From DATJOJ01 sp035507035 (lineage in GTDB: Bacteria; Acidobacteriota; Terriglobia; Terriglobales; Acidobacteriaceae), in assembly GCA_035507035.1 (NCBI GenBank), contig DATJOJ010000035.1:124001-188000 (forward strand): a stretch of 64,000 bases of DNA, in the 5' to 3' direction. Of the stretch, positions 1 to 8,364 are shown piece after piece. The position numbers and the translations under genes are program-made. The notes below the pieces were generated by a model. It did no database searches and was not told the origin of the DNA. It worked only from the letters and a program-made list of their open reading frames with translations. Position 1 is the first letter of the stretch, and the number at the start of each line of letters is the position of its first letter.

Positions 1-1315
1 GCACTGCAGAAGACAGAATCTCTGGACCGTTCTCGGTCACGAGAATCGTGTCTTCTACGCGGAAGTGCATCTGCTTATCGGGAAACTCAACGATGGGTTC
101 AACTGTTACAACCTGCCCGGCTTTGACCTCGCCTTTGGGCAACATAACATCGTGTGTGGCCAGCCCGACAAAGTGTCCGGGGAATCCGTACCACTGCTTC
201 TCGATGCCATACTTTGCGAACACCGCTTTGCCGGCGTCCGCTACCTGCTCATAGGTGTTTCCCGGCTTCAACATGGCGATGGACGCTTTCTGCGATTCAA
301 GATCGACAGCGTACCACTTGGCTTGCTCAGGGGTAAATTTCCCGCTGATGTTGAAGGTGCGCGTGATGTCCATGGTCATGTGTTCGAGATCGGCCGCAAA
401 ATCGAATACCACCAGTTCGTTCGGCTGGATCTGGCGGCGGTCGCTGAAATAGTGCCAGGTATTGATGTTCTCTGCGGAGCTGACAATCGCGGGATAGGCC
501 CAGCCTTGCGCACCACCATCGCGAAAGACAAAGTCGGCACGCGCTTCGATCTGGTACTCCCACATCGGCGGATGTGCGTGCGCAATTGCTTCCTTAATGC
601 CCGTGGCGCTCAGAATTCCGTTACGGCGGATGAGCGCAATCTCCTGGGGAGTCTTGATATTCCGCATGGCATCGATAAACGGAGTGGCATCTTTTTGATG
701 GGCCGCGGGATAATGCAGGGCTAGCTTCATGAACGCGGCGCGGTCGCCGGGCGTGGGATCACCGTAAGGGCTGTTGTATTCCTCGGCATAGTCACGGCCA
801 GTTTCAAATCGCGCGCCATCGGGCTTATCGGGATAGCTTAGGCGGAGCCAAAGATCAGTTTCCTTTCCGAGCCAGAAGGCGAGAAGGCCGTCAAGATTTG
901 TGACAGGAAGAACGGCCTTGTAGCCCAGCTTCTCGCGTTCGTCCTGGCTCAGCGAGAGCAGATTCGCGCCATAAACCTGTTTGGTGCGCGGGGCCTGCTC
1001 GGGCTCGAAGATGATTGTCGTTCCGCTGCTGATATCCATGGCCAGAACGGCGCCAGGATCGGCGAGGCCCGTGTAATAAAAGAAATCGTTGTCTTCGCGA
1101 TAATGATTCGCCTCGGGCAGCGTGACCTTGGCAAACAAGATCAGGTAGCCAGTCTTGAGCTGCTTGGCTAATTCCTGGCGGCGGCGGGTGAACTCCTGCG
1201 GCCCACCGAGATCGTTAATGGTGATCATGTCTGTATATTGCGCGAGTGACGGCAGTGCGATCAGCAGCGCCAGTAAACCAGTGACGAGACGAAGACAGCC
1301 AGACGTAAGCTTCAC
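1..1315 (-). CDS. Secreted M24 metallopeptidase (Xaa-Pro aminopeptidase type), 3' end cut by window
   Basis: A pita-bread metallopeptidase expected to remove N-terminal residues next to proline and to act outside the cytoplasm. About 438 codons are visible and the reading frame runs off the left edge. The GTG start at 1315 follows a GGGAGG site and opens a signal peptide ending near LPSLAQ. The M24 metal ligands are readable: Asp in VVFDFAAD, Asp in MDITRTF, His in FPGHFVGLATHD, Glu in VTVEP and Glu in RVEDTILV, so the catalytic core is nearly complete. It is divergent from the BON gene. The family is secure; dipeptidase versus aminopeptidase specificity is not. Confidence 0.85.
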   Translation of the reverse strand, partial: MKLTSGCLRLVTGLLALLIALPSLAQYTDMITINDLGGPQEFTRRRQELAKQLKTGYLILFAKVTLPEANHYREDNDFFYYTGLADPGAVLAMDISSGTTIIFEPEQAPRTKQVYGANLLSLSQDEREKLGYKAVLPVTNLDGLLAFWLGKETDLWLRLSYPDKPDGARFETGRDYAEEYNSPYGDPTPGDRAAFMKLALHYPAAHQKDATPFIDAMRNIKTPQEIALIRRNGILSATGIKEAIAHAHPPMWEYQIEARADFVFRDGGAQGWAYPAIVSSAENINTWHYFSDRRQIQPNELVVFDFAADLEHMTMDITRTFNISGKFTPEQAKWYAVDLESQKASIAMLKPGNTYEQVADAGKAVFAKYGIEKQWYGFPGHFVGLATHDVMLPKGEVKAGQVVTVEPIVEFPDKQMHFRVEDTILVTENGPEILSSAV

Positions 1316-1477
1316 GGTGTCCTCCCGAAAGAATGCTGAGTTTAGCTGGTTGGTAAAGCTCTTGCAATCTCGAACCCCGGTCTCGATGCGTTGCGCGAGA
1401 ATCTTTCGTTCCAGCTTGATCTCAAGGCTTATACTTTTTCGCATTAAGCGTTTACTGGACAGTGAAGGGGAAAAGCC

Positions 1478-2008
1478 ATGAAATCTAACTACGTGGTTGC
1501 GCTCGTGCTGGCCGCGACCCTGGCATGTTATGCCCAGCGCGAAGTTTCGCCGCAAGCGGTCGAGCGAATTCAAAAAGAGGTCCGTCACGAACTGTTGATG
1601 CTGCCGTTTGAAACGGTTTTTGACAATCTGGCGTACAAAGTGGACGGCTACGACGTTACGCTGCTCGGACAAGTAACCAACCCCGTCGTCAAATCGAGCG
1701 CGGGCGACGCGGTGAAGAGAATTGAAGGTGTGGAAAAGGTCGACAATCAAATTGAGGTGCTGCCAGTTTCACCTAACGATGACCGGCTGCGGCGGCAACT
1801 TTATCGGGCGATCTACGGTTTTCCCTCATTGCAACGCTACGCCCTCGGCGTGCAGAAGCCGATCCGCATTATTGTGAAGAACGGGCATGTCACATTGGAG
1901 GGAGTAGTGGACAACGAGGGAGACAAGAACGTCGCCGGAATTCGCGCCAACGGCGTACACGGCGTGTTCTCAGTCACCAATAATCTTATGGTGGTTAAGG
2001 GGAAGTAG
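1478..2008 (+). CDS. Exported protein with two BON domains
   Basis: A 176-residue protein that starts with a short signal peptide (cleavage likely after CYAQ) and continues with two BON-type modules, about residues 25-100 and 105-175. Each shows the alpha-beta pattern and the valine/glycine-rich strand typical of BON (for example VTLLGQV and VTLEGVV). BON domains are associated with periplasmic phospholipid or outer-membrane interaction, as in OsmY. An AGGGGAAAAG site precedes the ATG. It stands alone and is transcribed away from the peptidase. The precise role is unknown. Confidence 0.8.
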   Translation: MKSNYVVALVLAATLACYAQREVSPQAVERIQKEVRHELLMLPFETVFDNLAYKVDGYDVTLLGQVTNPVVKSSAGDAVKRIEGVEKVDNQIEVLPVSPNDDRLRRQLYRAIYGFPSLQRYALGVQKPIRIIVKNGHVTLEGVVDNEGDKNVAGIRANGVHGVFSVTNNLMVVKGK

Positions 2009-2113
2009 GGGAACTCTTATAGGGCTGGCCGGAAGACCGCAACAGGGGCGAACCTGCCTGCAACCCGGATCGGAATGATCTGAGTGGTAAGAAACTAATG
2101 GCGTCGGCAAAGA

Positions 2114-2365
2114 CTAAACCGGATTCAGTGCACCTTCTGTCGTAATCCGGGTCGCTTTGCAGACTTCCTGCGCCATCTTGGCTCCGGCTTCATTGGCCCG
2201 CGTCGGGCCTTCCGCCGACATCGCCGAACTGGCAGCCAGTGTGAACAGCAGGGCGTCTTCCTGCTTGTCAAAATAAAGCACTACCTGACTCGCCGCCACG
2301 TCATAACCTCCACATTCCCGAAAACTGGGATCGTTCCAGAGATGATAAGGCGAATCCAGTTGCAA
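2114..2365 (-). CDS. Short hypothetical ORF, possibly a gene remnant
   Basis: About 83 residues (LQLDSPYHLW... ending GALNPV) with coding-like composition but no recognised family. The only in-frame starts are TTG at 2365 and a CTG some 60 bases further up. The frame continues upstream as protein-like sequence to a stop near 2450, and no good ribosome-binding site or signal peptide is visible. It lies head to head with hemE, whose promoter must lie in or beside it. It may be the 3' part of a decayed exported protein or a false ORF. Confidence 0.35.
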   Translation of the reverse strand: MQLDSPYHLWNDPSFRECGGYDVAASQVVLYFDKQEDALLFTLAASSAMSAEGPTRANEAGAKMAQEVCKATRITTEGALNPV

Positions 2366-2467
2366 GGCGGTTGACTGTTTTGGTGCGACAGCACTCGAAG
2401 GGACATGAGAAAGTCTGTGCGCCTCGTCACACAGCCCCTCCGTTGAAAATGCTACATTCTATCTTTC

Positions 2468-3502
2468 ATGTCCGCTCCTGAGTCACGATTCGTGAAAGCG
2501 TGCAAGGCGCAGCCTGTCGACCGCACACCGGTATGGTTCATGCGCCAGGCCGGGCGCTATATGCCCGAATATCGGGCAGTGCGCAAAGAATATTCGCTGA
2601 TTGAAATCTGCAAGCGGCCCAAGATCGCGGCAGAGGTCACAATCACGGCTGCGGAAATTCTGGGAGTCGATGCCGCGATCATTTTTGCCGACCTGCTCCT
2701 CCCGCTCGAAGTGATGGGCCTGCCTTTTCATTTCGCCGCGGGCGAAGGACCGGTGATTCAAAAGCCGGTCCGGACGAAAGAAGATGTGGGTCGATTGCGC
2801 ATCGATCGGGCCCGCGACTTGGGCTACGTTTCGGAAGCGGTGGAACTTGTCTCCAAACACTTCAAAGCGAACCTGCCTGTGATCGGCTTTTGTGGCGCGC
2901 CGTTCACGCTGGCCAGCTACATGATCGAAGGCGGCGGATCGCGCAACTACGTTCACACAAAGAAGATGATGTACTCTTCGCCCGAAGTGTGGGACGAACT
3001 CGTGCGCAAGCTGGTTGCAGTGACAGCGGAGTACGCCGCGGATCAGGTGCAAGCCGGCGCCGACGTCATCCAGATTTTCGATAGTTGGGTGGGATGCTTG
3101 GGTGTGGAAGATTATCGCCGCTATGTGTTGCCTCGCACGACCGAGTTGGTGAAGACTTTGCAGAAAACGGGCGTGCCGATCATCTACTTTGGCACCGATA
3201 GCGCGACACTTTTGCCCTCGATGCAGAAAACTGGCGCAGAAGTGATCGGGTTGGATTGGCGGATTCCGCTCGATGAGGGCTGGTGCAGCCTGGGTTTCCA
3301 AGGAGCGGTGCAGGGCAATCTGGATCCGGTTTTGCTGTTTGCGGAGTGGAAGGAATTGAAGTCGCGAGCAGAAGACATTCTGGAGCGCGCTGGCGGCAGG
3401 CCCGGGCACATCTTCAATCTTGGGCACGGTATTTTGCCGGAGACTCCGGTGGAGAATGTGAAAGCGCTTGCGAAGTTTGTGCAGGAGTTCCAACGGGCTT
3501 GA
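2468..3502 (+). CDS. hemE: Uroporphyrinogen decarboxylase
   Basis: Converts uroporphyrinogen III to coproporphyrinogen III by four acetate decarboxylations in the cytoplasm. The 344 residues match the usual family length. Both signatures are present: MRQAGRYMPEYR at residues 25-36 and GFCGAPFTLASYMIEGG around 140-156. The substrate-binding Asp is probably the one in IFADLLLPLE. The ATG at 2468 has no clear Shine-Dalgarno site. It is the first gene of a hemE-hemH-hemG run, 47 bases upstream of hemH. Confidence 0.97.
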   Translation: MSAPESRFVKACKAQPVDRTPVWFMRQAGRYMPEYRAVRKEYSLIEICKRPKIAAEVTITAAEILGVDAAIIFADLLLPLEVMGLPFHFAAGEGPVIQKPVRTKEDVGRLRIDRARDLGYVSEAVELVSKHFKANLPVIGFCGAPFTLASYMIEGGGSRNYVHTKKMMYSSPEVWDELVRKLVAVTAEYAADQVQAGADVIQIFDSWVGCLGVEDYRRYVLPRTTELVKTLQKTGVPIIYFGTDSATLLPSMQKTGAEVIGLDWRIPLDEGWCSLGFQGAVQGNLDPVLLFAEWKELKSRAEDILERAGGRPGHIFNLGHGILPETPVENVKALAKFVQEFQRA

Positions 3503-3549
3503 CCCATGTAGAGTGGTAACGAAACCGCGGCTTCCTGCACTAATCTTGT

Positions 3550-4476
3550 TTGACTTTGGTCCCTGATCTCAAATTCGAGAAAGCCGCCGTTTTGCTGCTC
3601 GCCCACGGCAGCCCCGATTCTGTCGAGGAAGTTCCGGAATTTCTTCTTCAAGTCACCGGCGGGCGGCCGCTGCCGCCGCCAGTGGTAGAAGAAGTAAAAC
3701 ATCGTTACGGATTGATTGGGCACTCTCCGCTCACCGATCTGACCCGTCAACAAGGCGAGCTTCTGCGGCGCGAGTTGGGAATCCCGGTCTATGTTGGGAT
3801 GAGAAATTGGAAGCCGTTCATTGCGAATGCGGTGAAAGCGATGGTCGGTGACGGGGTGCATCGAGCGGTCGTGATCTGCCTGGCGCCACAGAACTCGCGC
3901 ACGAGTGTCGGACTGTATCGTGCGGCACTGTTTGCGAGTTCGTTCCCCTTCACAGTGGATTTCGTCGAGTCCTGGCACGATCACCCACTCCTGATCAAAG
4001 CCTTCGCGGAAAAGCTGCAAACCGGCTGGAAACGAGCATGCCGGGAAGCGCAGATCACAATTCCGATCATTTTCACCGCCCACAGCGTCCCAATGCGCAC
4101 AATCACGGAAGGCGATCCTTATGAAGCGCAGGCGAAGGAAACTGCGGCGCTCGTGGCTCGCGAGGCGGGGTTGACTAGTGGACAATGGCGATTCGCGTTT
4201 CAGAGCCAGGGAATGTCCGGTGGAGCGTGGCTGGGTCCGACAGTGGAAGACACCATCACTGCATTGAAAGAGCAAGGTCACAAGCATGTTTTCATTCAGC
4301 CCATCGGATTTCTCTGCGATCACGTCGAAGTGCTTTACGACATTGATATCGGCTTCAAGCAGTTTTCCGAGAAACACGGATTGAAGCTATGGCGGGCCGA
4401 GTCTTTGAATGACGCGCCGCTGCTGGCACAGGCACTCGCGGATCTCACGAGGTCTCGATTAACGAAGGCTTCATGA
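3550..4476 (+). CDS. hemH: Ferrochelatase
   Basis: Inserts the metal into the porphyrin late in haem synthesis. In an organism with the protoporphyrin-dependent route it makes protohaem. The 308 residues contain the catalytic His178 (IFTAHSVP) and acidic Glu260 (GFLCDHVEVLYDID), plus GHSPLTDLT in the N-terminal lobe. An in-frame stop at 3541 limits the start to TTG at 3550 or TTG at 3556, and no strong ribosome-binding site is seen. The stop overlaps the hemG start by four bases (ATGA), indicating translational coupling. Confidence 0.93.
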   Translation: MTLVPDLKFEKAAVLLLAHGSPDSVEEVPEFLLQVTGGRPLPPPVVEEVKHRYGLIGHSPLTDLTRQQGELLRRELGIPVYVGMRNWKPFIANAVKAMVGDGVHRAVVICLAPQNSRTSVGLYRAALFASSFPFTVDFVESWHDHPLLIKAFAEKLQTGWKRACREAQITIPIIFTAHSVPMRTITEGDPYEAQAKETAALVAREAGLTSGQWRFAFQSQGMSGGAWLGPTVEDTITALKEQGHKHVFIQPIGFLCDHVEVLYDIDIGFKQFSEKHGLKLWRAESLNDAPLLAQALADLTRSRLTKAS

Positions 4477-5900
4477 AGCAGATTGCCATCATCGGCGGAG
4501 GAATCTCGGGACTATCGGCCGCGTTCGCGCTCGAAAAGCAGCGCCATAATCGAGTTCCGCTGGACTACGTTCTCTTCGAATCCAGCCCGCGTTTGGGTGG
4601 CGTACTTGTCACCGATCACGTCGATGGCTGTTTGATTGAAGCCGGTCCTGATTCGTTTCTCACCGAGAAACCCTGGGCTTCGGATCTTTGTCGAGAGATC
4701 GGCTTGGGAGATCAGCTGATCGGATCAAATGATGCGGATCGCAAGACCTACATTCTGGTCAAAGGCAGATTGGTCGTCATCCCGGACGGCTTGATGTTCA
4801 TGGTACCGACGAAAATCCTGCCGACGGTTTTTTCACGTCTTTTTTCTTTGGGCACAAAGTTGCGCATGGCCGGGGAGTGGTTTCATCCGCCCCATAAAGC
4901 CGCCGGCGATGAAACTGTGGCTGCATTTGTCGAGCGGCATTACGGTTCGGAGATGGTCTGTCGCCTGGCAGATCCGTTGCTGTCCGGCGTGTACGGCGGC
5001 GAGGCGAGCCATCTCAGTTTACGTGCAGTGTTGCCCCGGTTTGCGGAGATGGAAGCCAAGTCGGGCAGCCTTGGCCGAGCCATGCTGGCGTCGCGGAGAA
5101 AGATGGCAGCGATGCCGAAAAGCTCCGCCAAACCGCTGTTCACGTCGCTGCGTGACGGCATGCAGCAAATGGTCGACGGGCTCGTCTCGCGACTCACTTC
5201 GTCGGCCCTTCGGATCAACACGCCGGTAACCGCCATCCAACGCAAAGATCAAGACTGGGTGGTTTCGACCAATACTACGACAAGCTCTTTCGACGCGGTC
5301 ATTCTCGCCACTCCGGCAACGGGGGTAGCCGAACTCGCGCAGGATTTCAGTGCGGCATTGGCTGCGGAGCTTGCCGGCATTCAATACACATCTTCAATCA
5401 CGGTCAATCTCGGATTCGACCAGAACGTGCGGGCAGCGTTGCCGCCGGGATTCGGATTCCTTGTGCCGCGTAGCGAAGGCAGGCAGATGCTGGCGGCAAC
5501 GTTTGTTCACAACAAGTTTCCTCATCGCGCTCCGGAAGATCGTGCGCTTTTGCGGTGCTTTATCGGCGGCGCGCGCAGCGCTCAAGCGTTCAAGCTTTCT
5601 GATGACGACTTGATCCAAATCGTACGCGAAGAGTTGCGTCAGATCATCGGCCTTACAGCCCCTCCACTTTTTAGCCGTATTTATCGCTGGAATGGCGCGA
5701 TGGCCCAATATGGAGTCGGACATCTCGATCGCTTGCAACGAATTGAAAATCTAGTTGCTGGCCTGCCCGGTTTGGCGCTCGCCGGGAACGGCTATCGGGG
5801 CATCGGCGTGCCAGACTGCATTCGTTCGGGCAGCGAGGCCGCGACTCGTGCACTTGCCGCGCTCGGGCTGGCCGAGACAAATCCCGTCGCTGCCGTCTGA
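4473..5900 (+). CDS. hemG: Protoporphyrinogen/coproporphyrinogen oxidase, FAD-dependent (HemG/HemY type)
   Basis: Oxidises the porphyrinogen to the porphyrin using FAD and oxygen. The 475 residues begin with the dinucleotide-binding motif IIGGGISGLSAAFAL (G8, G10, G13). A conserved second FAD region lies at the C-terminus (LPGLALAGNGYRGIGVPD). Residues typical of the monotopic HemY family lie between, for example DPLLSGVYGGEASHLSLRA. It is coupled to hemH by an ATGA overlap. Whether it acts on protoporphyrinogen or coproporphyrinogen III cannot be told from the sequence. The symbol is the common acidobacterial usage; hemY is equivalent. Confidence 0.92.
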   Translation: MKQIAIIGGGISGLSAAFALEKQRHNRVPLDYVLFESSPRLGGVLVTDHVDGCLIEAGPDSFLTEKPWASDLCREIGLGDQLIGSNDADRKTYILVKGRLVVIPDGLMFMVPTKILPTVFSRLFSLGTKLRMAGEWFHPPHKAAGDETVAAFVERHYGSEMVCRLADPLLSGVYGGEASHLSLRAVLPRFAEMEAKSGSLGRAMLASRRKMAAMPKSSAKPLFTSLRDGMQQMVDGLVSRLTSSALRINTPVTAIQRKDQDWVVSTNTTTSSFDAVILATPATGVAELAQDFSAALAAELAGIQYTSSITVNLGFDQNVRAALPPGFGFLVPRSEGRQMLAATFVHNKFPHRAPEDRALLRCFIGGARSAQAFKLSDDDLIQIVREELRQIIGLTAPPLFSRIYRWNGAMAQYGVGHLDRLQRIENLVAGLPGLALAGNGYRGIGVPDCIRSGSEAATRALAALGLAETNPVAAV

Positions 5901-5992
5901 TCGCAAGGATTACTCCTGTAACGTCAAGAATCTTTACTTCCACCAGCAAAACCTTCAAGCTGGAGCAGGGTTCAACTCCATAGGATGGCCTT

Positions 5993-6754
5993 ATGAGAAT
6001 TGTATGCTTTGTTCTTCTTGCCGCTTCTCTGTCCGCAGCGCAGACGCAATCAGTTCCCACAGGAAACATGCCGGGGCATGACATGGCGAATATGAACATG
6101 TCCGACAGCCCCGCTACACCCGGATCCAGCGAAGCGATGCATTCCATGGAGGGCCATCATATGGACATGGGCCCGCACATGAAGATGACGACCCTGCGCG
6201 AGCTCAAGCCCGGGGACAAGGAGAAAGCTGACGCAGTCGTGCAGGCTGCCCGTCGGGCAGCAGAAAGATACATCGACTACAAGGTCGCACTCGCCGACGG
6301 CTTTGAAATCTTCATGCCTAACGTTCCGCAGAAACAATATCACTTTACGAACTACCGCTACGCTTTCGAAAATGCATGGAAATTCAACCCGGATCATCCG
6401 ACCTCTCTGCTGTATGAGAAGACTGGGGACAGCTACAAACTTATCGGCGTCATGTACACCGCTCCCAAACGGTTTACCGAGGATCAGCTTGATGAGCGCA
6501 TTCCGCTGAGCATTGCACAATGGCATGCGCACGTGAATCTGTGCATGGCCCCAAGCGGCTTGAGAGGCGCGGCTTTCAGCCCGAACCCAAAGTTCGGCCT
6601 GGCAGGCTCGATTTCGACCGAAGAAGCCTGCGACCAGGCTGGCGGGCACTTTATTCCGCAAGTCTTTGGCTGGATGGTTCACGTTTATCCGTTCGAGAAG
6701 AATCCGCAGGACGTGTGGTCGGTCGAACGTCAAATGCACGATCACATGGACTAG
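5993..6754 (+). CDS. Exported Met/His-rich protein, possible metal binder
   Basis: A 253-residue protein with a signal peptide (cleavage near LSAAQ) followed by residues 22-62 dominated by Met, His and Asp (GHDMANMNM, EGHHMDMG). The rest is a folded domain with two aromatic- and His-rich patches: YHFTNYRYAFENAWKFNPDHP and the later AQWHAHVNLCM. It ends in MHDHMD. Met/His clusters of this type are known from periplasmic copper or silver binders; metal binding here is inference. It stands 92 bases after hemG. No named family was recognised for the C-terminal domain. Confidence 0.75.
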   Translation: MRIVCFVLLAASLSAAQTQSVPTGNMPGHDMANMNMSDSPATPGSSEAMHSMEGHHMDMGPHMKMTTLRELKPGDKEKADAVVQAARRAAERYIDYKVALADGFEIFMPNVPQKQYHFTNYRYAFENAWKFNPDHPTSLLYEKTGDSYKLIGVMYTAPKRFTEDQLDERIPLSIAQWHAHVNLCMAPSGLRGAAFSPNPKFGLAGSISTEEACDQAGGHFIPQVFGWMVHVYPFEKNPQDVWSVERQMHDHMD

Positions 6755-6787
6755 CTGTTACTAGCCAGTTCCTATCTCGACCTCCCG

Positions 6788-6793
6788 TATAAT
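6788..6793 (+). promoter_or_regulatory. Probable -10 element of the trpC promoter
   Basis: A perfect TATAAT lies 14 bases before the trpC ATG at 6807. No convincing -35 hexamer is seen 16-18 bases upstream. Transcription starting about 7 bases downstream would give a leader of only a few bases, too short for a leader-peptide attenuator or T-box. This is a consensus match only. Confidence 0.4.
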
Positions 6794-6806
6794 CAAAGGG
6801 CTCACT

Positions 6807-7616
6807 ATGCCCGTCACCCTTGATCAGATCGTCGCCGCCACGCGACGGAGAGTTGCCGATTCCAAGCCTTCGGCCGACTTGCGCGATCTGGAAGGCCGAG
6901 CGGAAAGGCACGTCCCGCGCGGTTTTCGTGAAGCCCTTGCAGAGAAGAGCCGGAATGACGTCGCGATTATTGCCGAGCTTAAGAAAGCATCGCCATCGCG
7001 AGGTCTGATTCGCGCGGAGTTCGATCCATCAGCTCTTACGCGTGAACTCGAATCGGCGGGAGCAGCGGCTCTGTCTGTTTTGACGGACGAGGAATTTTTT
7101 CAGGGATCGCTCGAAAATCTGCAGCGCGCATCGGAGTGCACGAGACTTCCTTGCTTGCGCAAGGATTTTATTGTCGACGAATTCCAATTGCTCGAGGCGA
7201 AGGCTTATTCCGCCGATGCGGTGTTGCTAATCGTCGCCGCCCTGTCGCCGGCAGAGTTGACCACGCTATCGAGGCGGGCGATAGATTTTCAGCTCGATGT
7301 GCTCTGCGAGGTCCATGACGAAGAAGAGCTACAACGAGCCATCGATGCGGGATGCGATCTGATCGGCGTAAACAGCCGCGATTTGCGAACGTTTCAGGTT
7401 GATCTGAACACTACGCTTCGGGTGGGTGCGCTAATCCCCGAGAACATTCTGCGGGTGGCCGAAAGCGGGATACACAATGGCGCGGACATCTCTCGCCTGC
7501 GCTCCGCGGGCTATGATGCGTTCCTGATTGGCGAATCGCTGATGAAGGCGCAGTCGCCGGGGCAAGCGCTGCGCGCGCTAATTGCCGAATCGCGGCCTGC
7601 GCTGAGCCGGAGCTGA
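6807..7616 (+). CDS. trpC: Indole-3-glycerol phosphate synthase
   Basis: Closes the indole ring from CdRP in tryptophan synthesis. The 269-residue TIM barrel contains the signature IIAELKKASPSRG (catalytic Lys on beta-1), LRKDFIVDEFQLLEA and the phosphate-binding AESGIHNGADI. An AAAGGG site lies 5 bases before the ATG at 6807. It heads the trpC-trpF-trpB-trpA run. Anthranilate synthase and trpD are not in this window. Confidence 0.96.
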   Translation: MPVTLDQIVAATRRRVADSKPSADLRDLEGRAERHVPRGFREALAEKSRNDVAIIAELKKASPSRGLIRAEFDPSALTRELESAGAAALSVLTDEEFFQGSLENLQRASECTRLPCLRKDFIVDEFQLLEAKAYSADAVLLIVAALSPAELTTLSRRAIDFQLDVLCEVHDEEELQRAIDAGCDLIGVNSRDLRTFQVDLNTTLRVGALIPENILRVAESGIHNGADISRLRSAGYDAFLIGESLMKAQSPGQALRALIAESRPALSRS

Positions 7617-7641
7617 GAACTGCCACCTGAGATGCAGTTTT

Positions 7642-8364
7642 ATGACGTGGGTGAAAATTTGCGGAATCACGAATCTCGAAGACGCGTTGACGGCTGTGGA
7701 GGCCGGGGCAGACGCACTGGGGTTCGTGTTTTATGAAAAGAGTCCGCGAAGCGTTGATCCGGAGACGGCACGCCAGATTGTCTCTAAGTTGCCGGAGGGA
7801 GTTCAGAAGTTGGGCGTGTTTGTAGGGAGCTACCCGGAAGACCTGGTACAGCTCGTCTTGAACCTCCGCCTGACTGCGACGCAACTACATTTGGGCTTTG
7901 TGCCAGGCTCCAATGATGCAGCGTACGGTAGTAGTGCACCTCGATTCGGTCGCCACTGGTCTTTACCTGCATCAATGTTCATCGAACATGAAGATGCCGC
8001 GAAAGGTCTCATATCGAGCTTCGCAAGACTTACTGACTTTATGCAGTCTCATTCCCAGGGCAACAACGGCCGCGGCCTCAGTCCGATCATCTTCCTCGAC
8101 GCTGGTACAGCGCAGCAACCGGGCGGAACAGGAACGACATTCGATTGGCACAAAGCGGTGCCGGCTGTAGAGGAAATGAGACACACAATTAGGGTTGTTG
8201 TGGCGGGCGGCCTAAATCCAACCAACGTCGGTGAAGCTATGCGCACGCTCAAGCCCTGGGGCGTAGATGTATCGTCTGGTGTTGAAGCCAGTCCCGGCAA
8301 AAAAGATCCAGAAAAAGTTCGAGCGTTCATTGCTGCGGTCCGCGAGGAAGACGCGAAGCATTGA
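7642..8364 (+). CDS. trpF: Phosphoribosylanthranilate isomerase, with an insertion
   Basis: Amadori isomerase preceding TrpC. The N-terminal signature VKICGITNLEDA (catalytic Cys) and the C-terminal barrel (FLDAG...GGTGTTFDW, VVAGGLNPTNV, SSGVEASPGKKDP) are intact. At 240 residues it is about 30 longer than the usual ~200-215. The extra segment follows TQLHLGFV, where normal enzymes have QLHG(D/N)E, and runs to about LSPIIFLD. It ends in a TGATG overlap with trpB. The enzyme is probably functional; the insertion may be lineage-specific. Confidence 0.92.
   Translation: MTWVKICGITNLEDALTAVEAGADALGFVFYEKSPRSVDPETARQIVSKLPEGVQKLGVFVGSYPEDLVQLVLNLRLTATQLHLGFVPGSNDAAYGSSAPRFGRHWSLPASMFIEHEDAAKGLISSFARLTDFMQSHSQGNNGRGLSPIIFLDAGTAQQPGGTGTTFDWHKAVPAVEEMRHTIRVVVAGGLNPTNVGEAMRTLKPWGVDVSSGVEASPGKKDPEKVRAFIAAVREEDAKH

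Noticed and set aside
65..724. 219-codon plus-strand frame at the left edge
   Set aside because: It lies opposite the M24 peptidase, whose metal-binding motifs are all readable in the minus strand.
2483..4377. Two long minus-strand open frames of 336 and 397 codons opposite hemE and hemH
   Set aside because: They are antisense shadows of two well-recognised haem enzymes. Composition is Arg/His-rich, with no family signal and no start site.
6755..6806. T-box, TRAP or leader-peptide attenuator before trpC
   Set aside because: The gap is only 52 bases, with no Trp codon run, T-box consensus or terminator pair.
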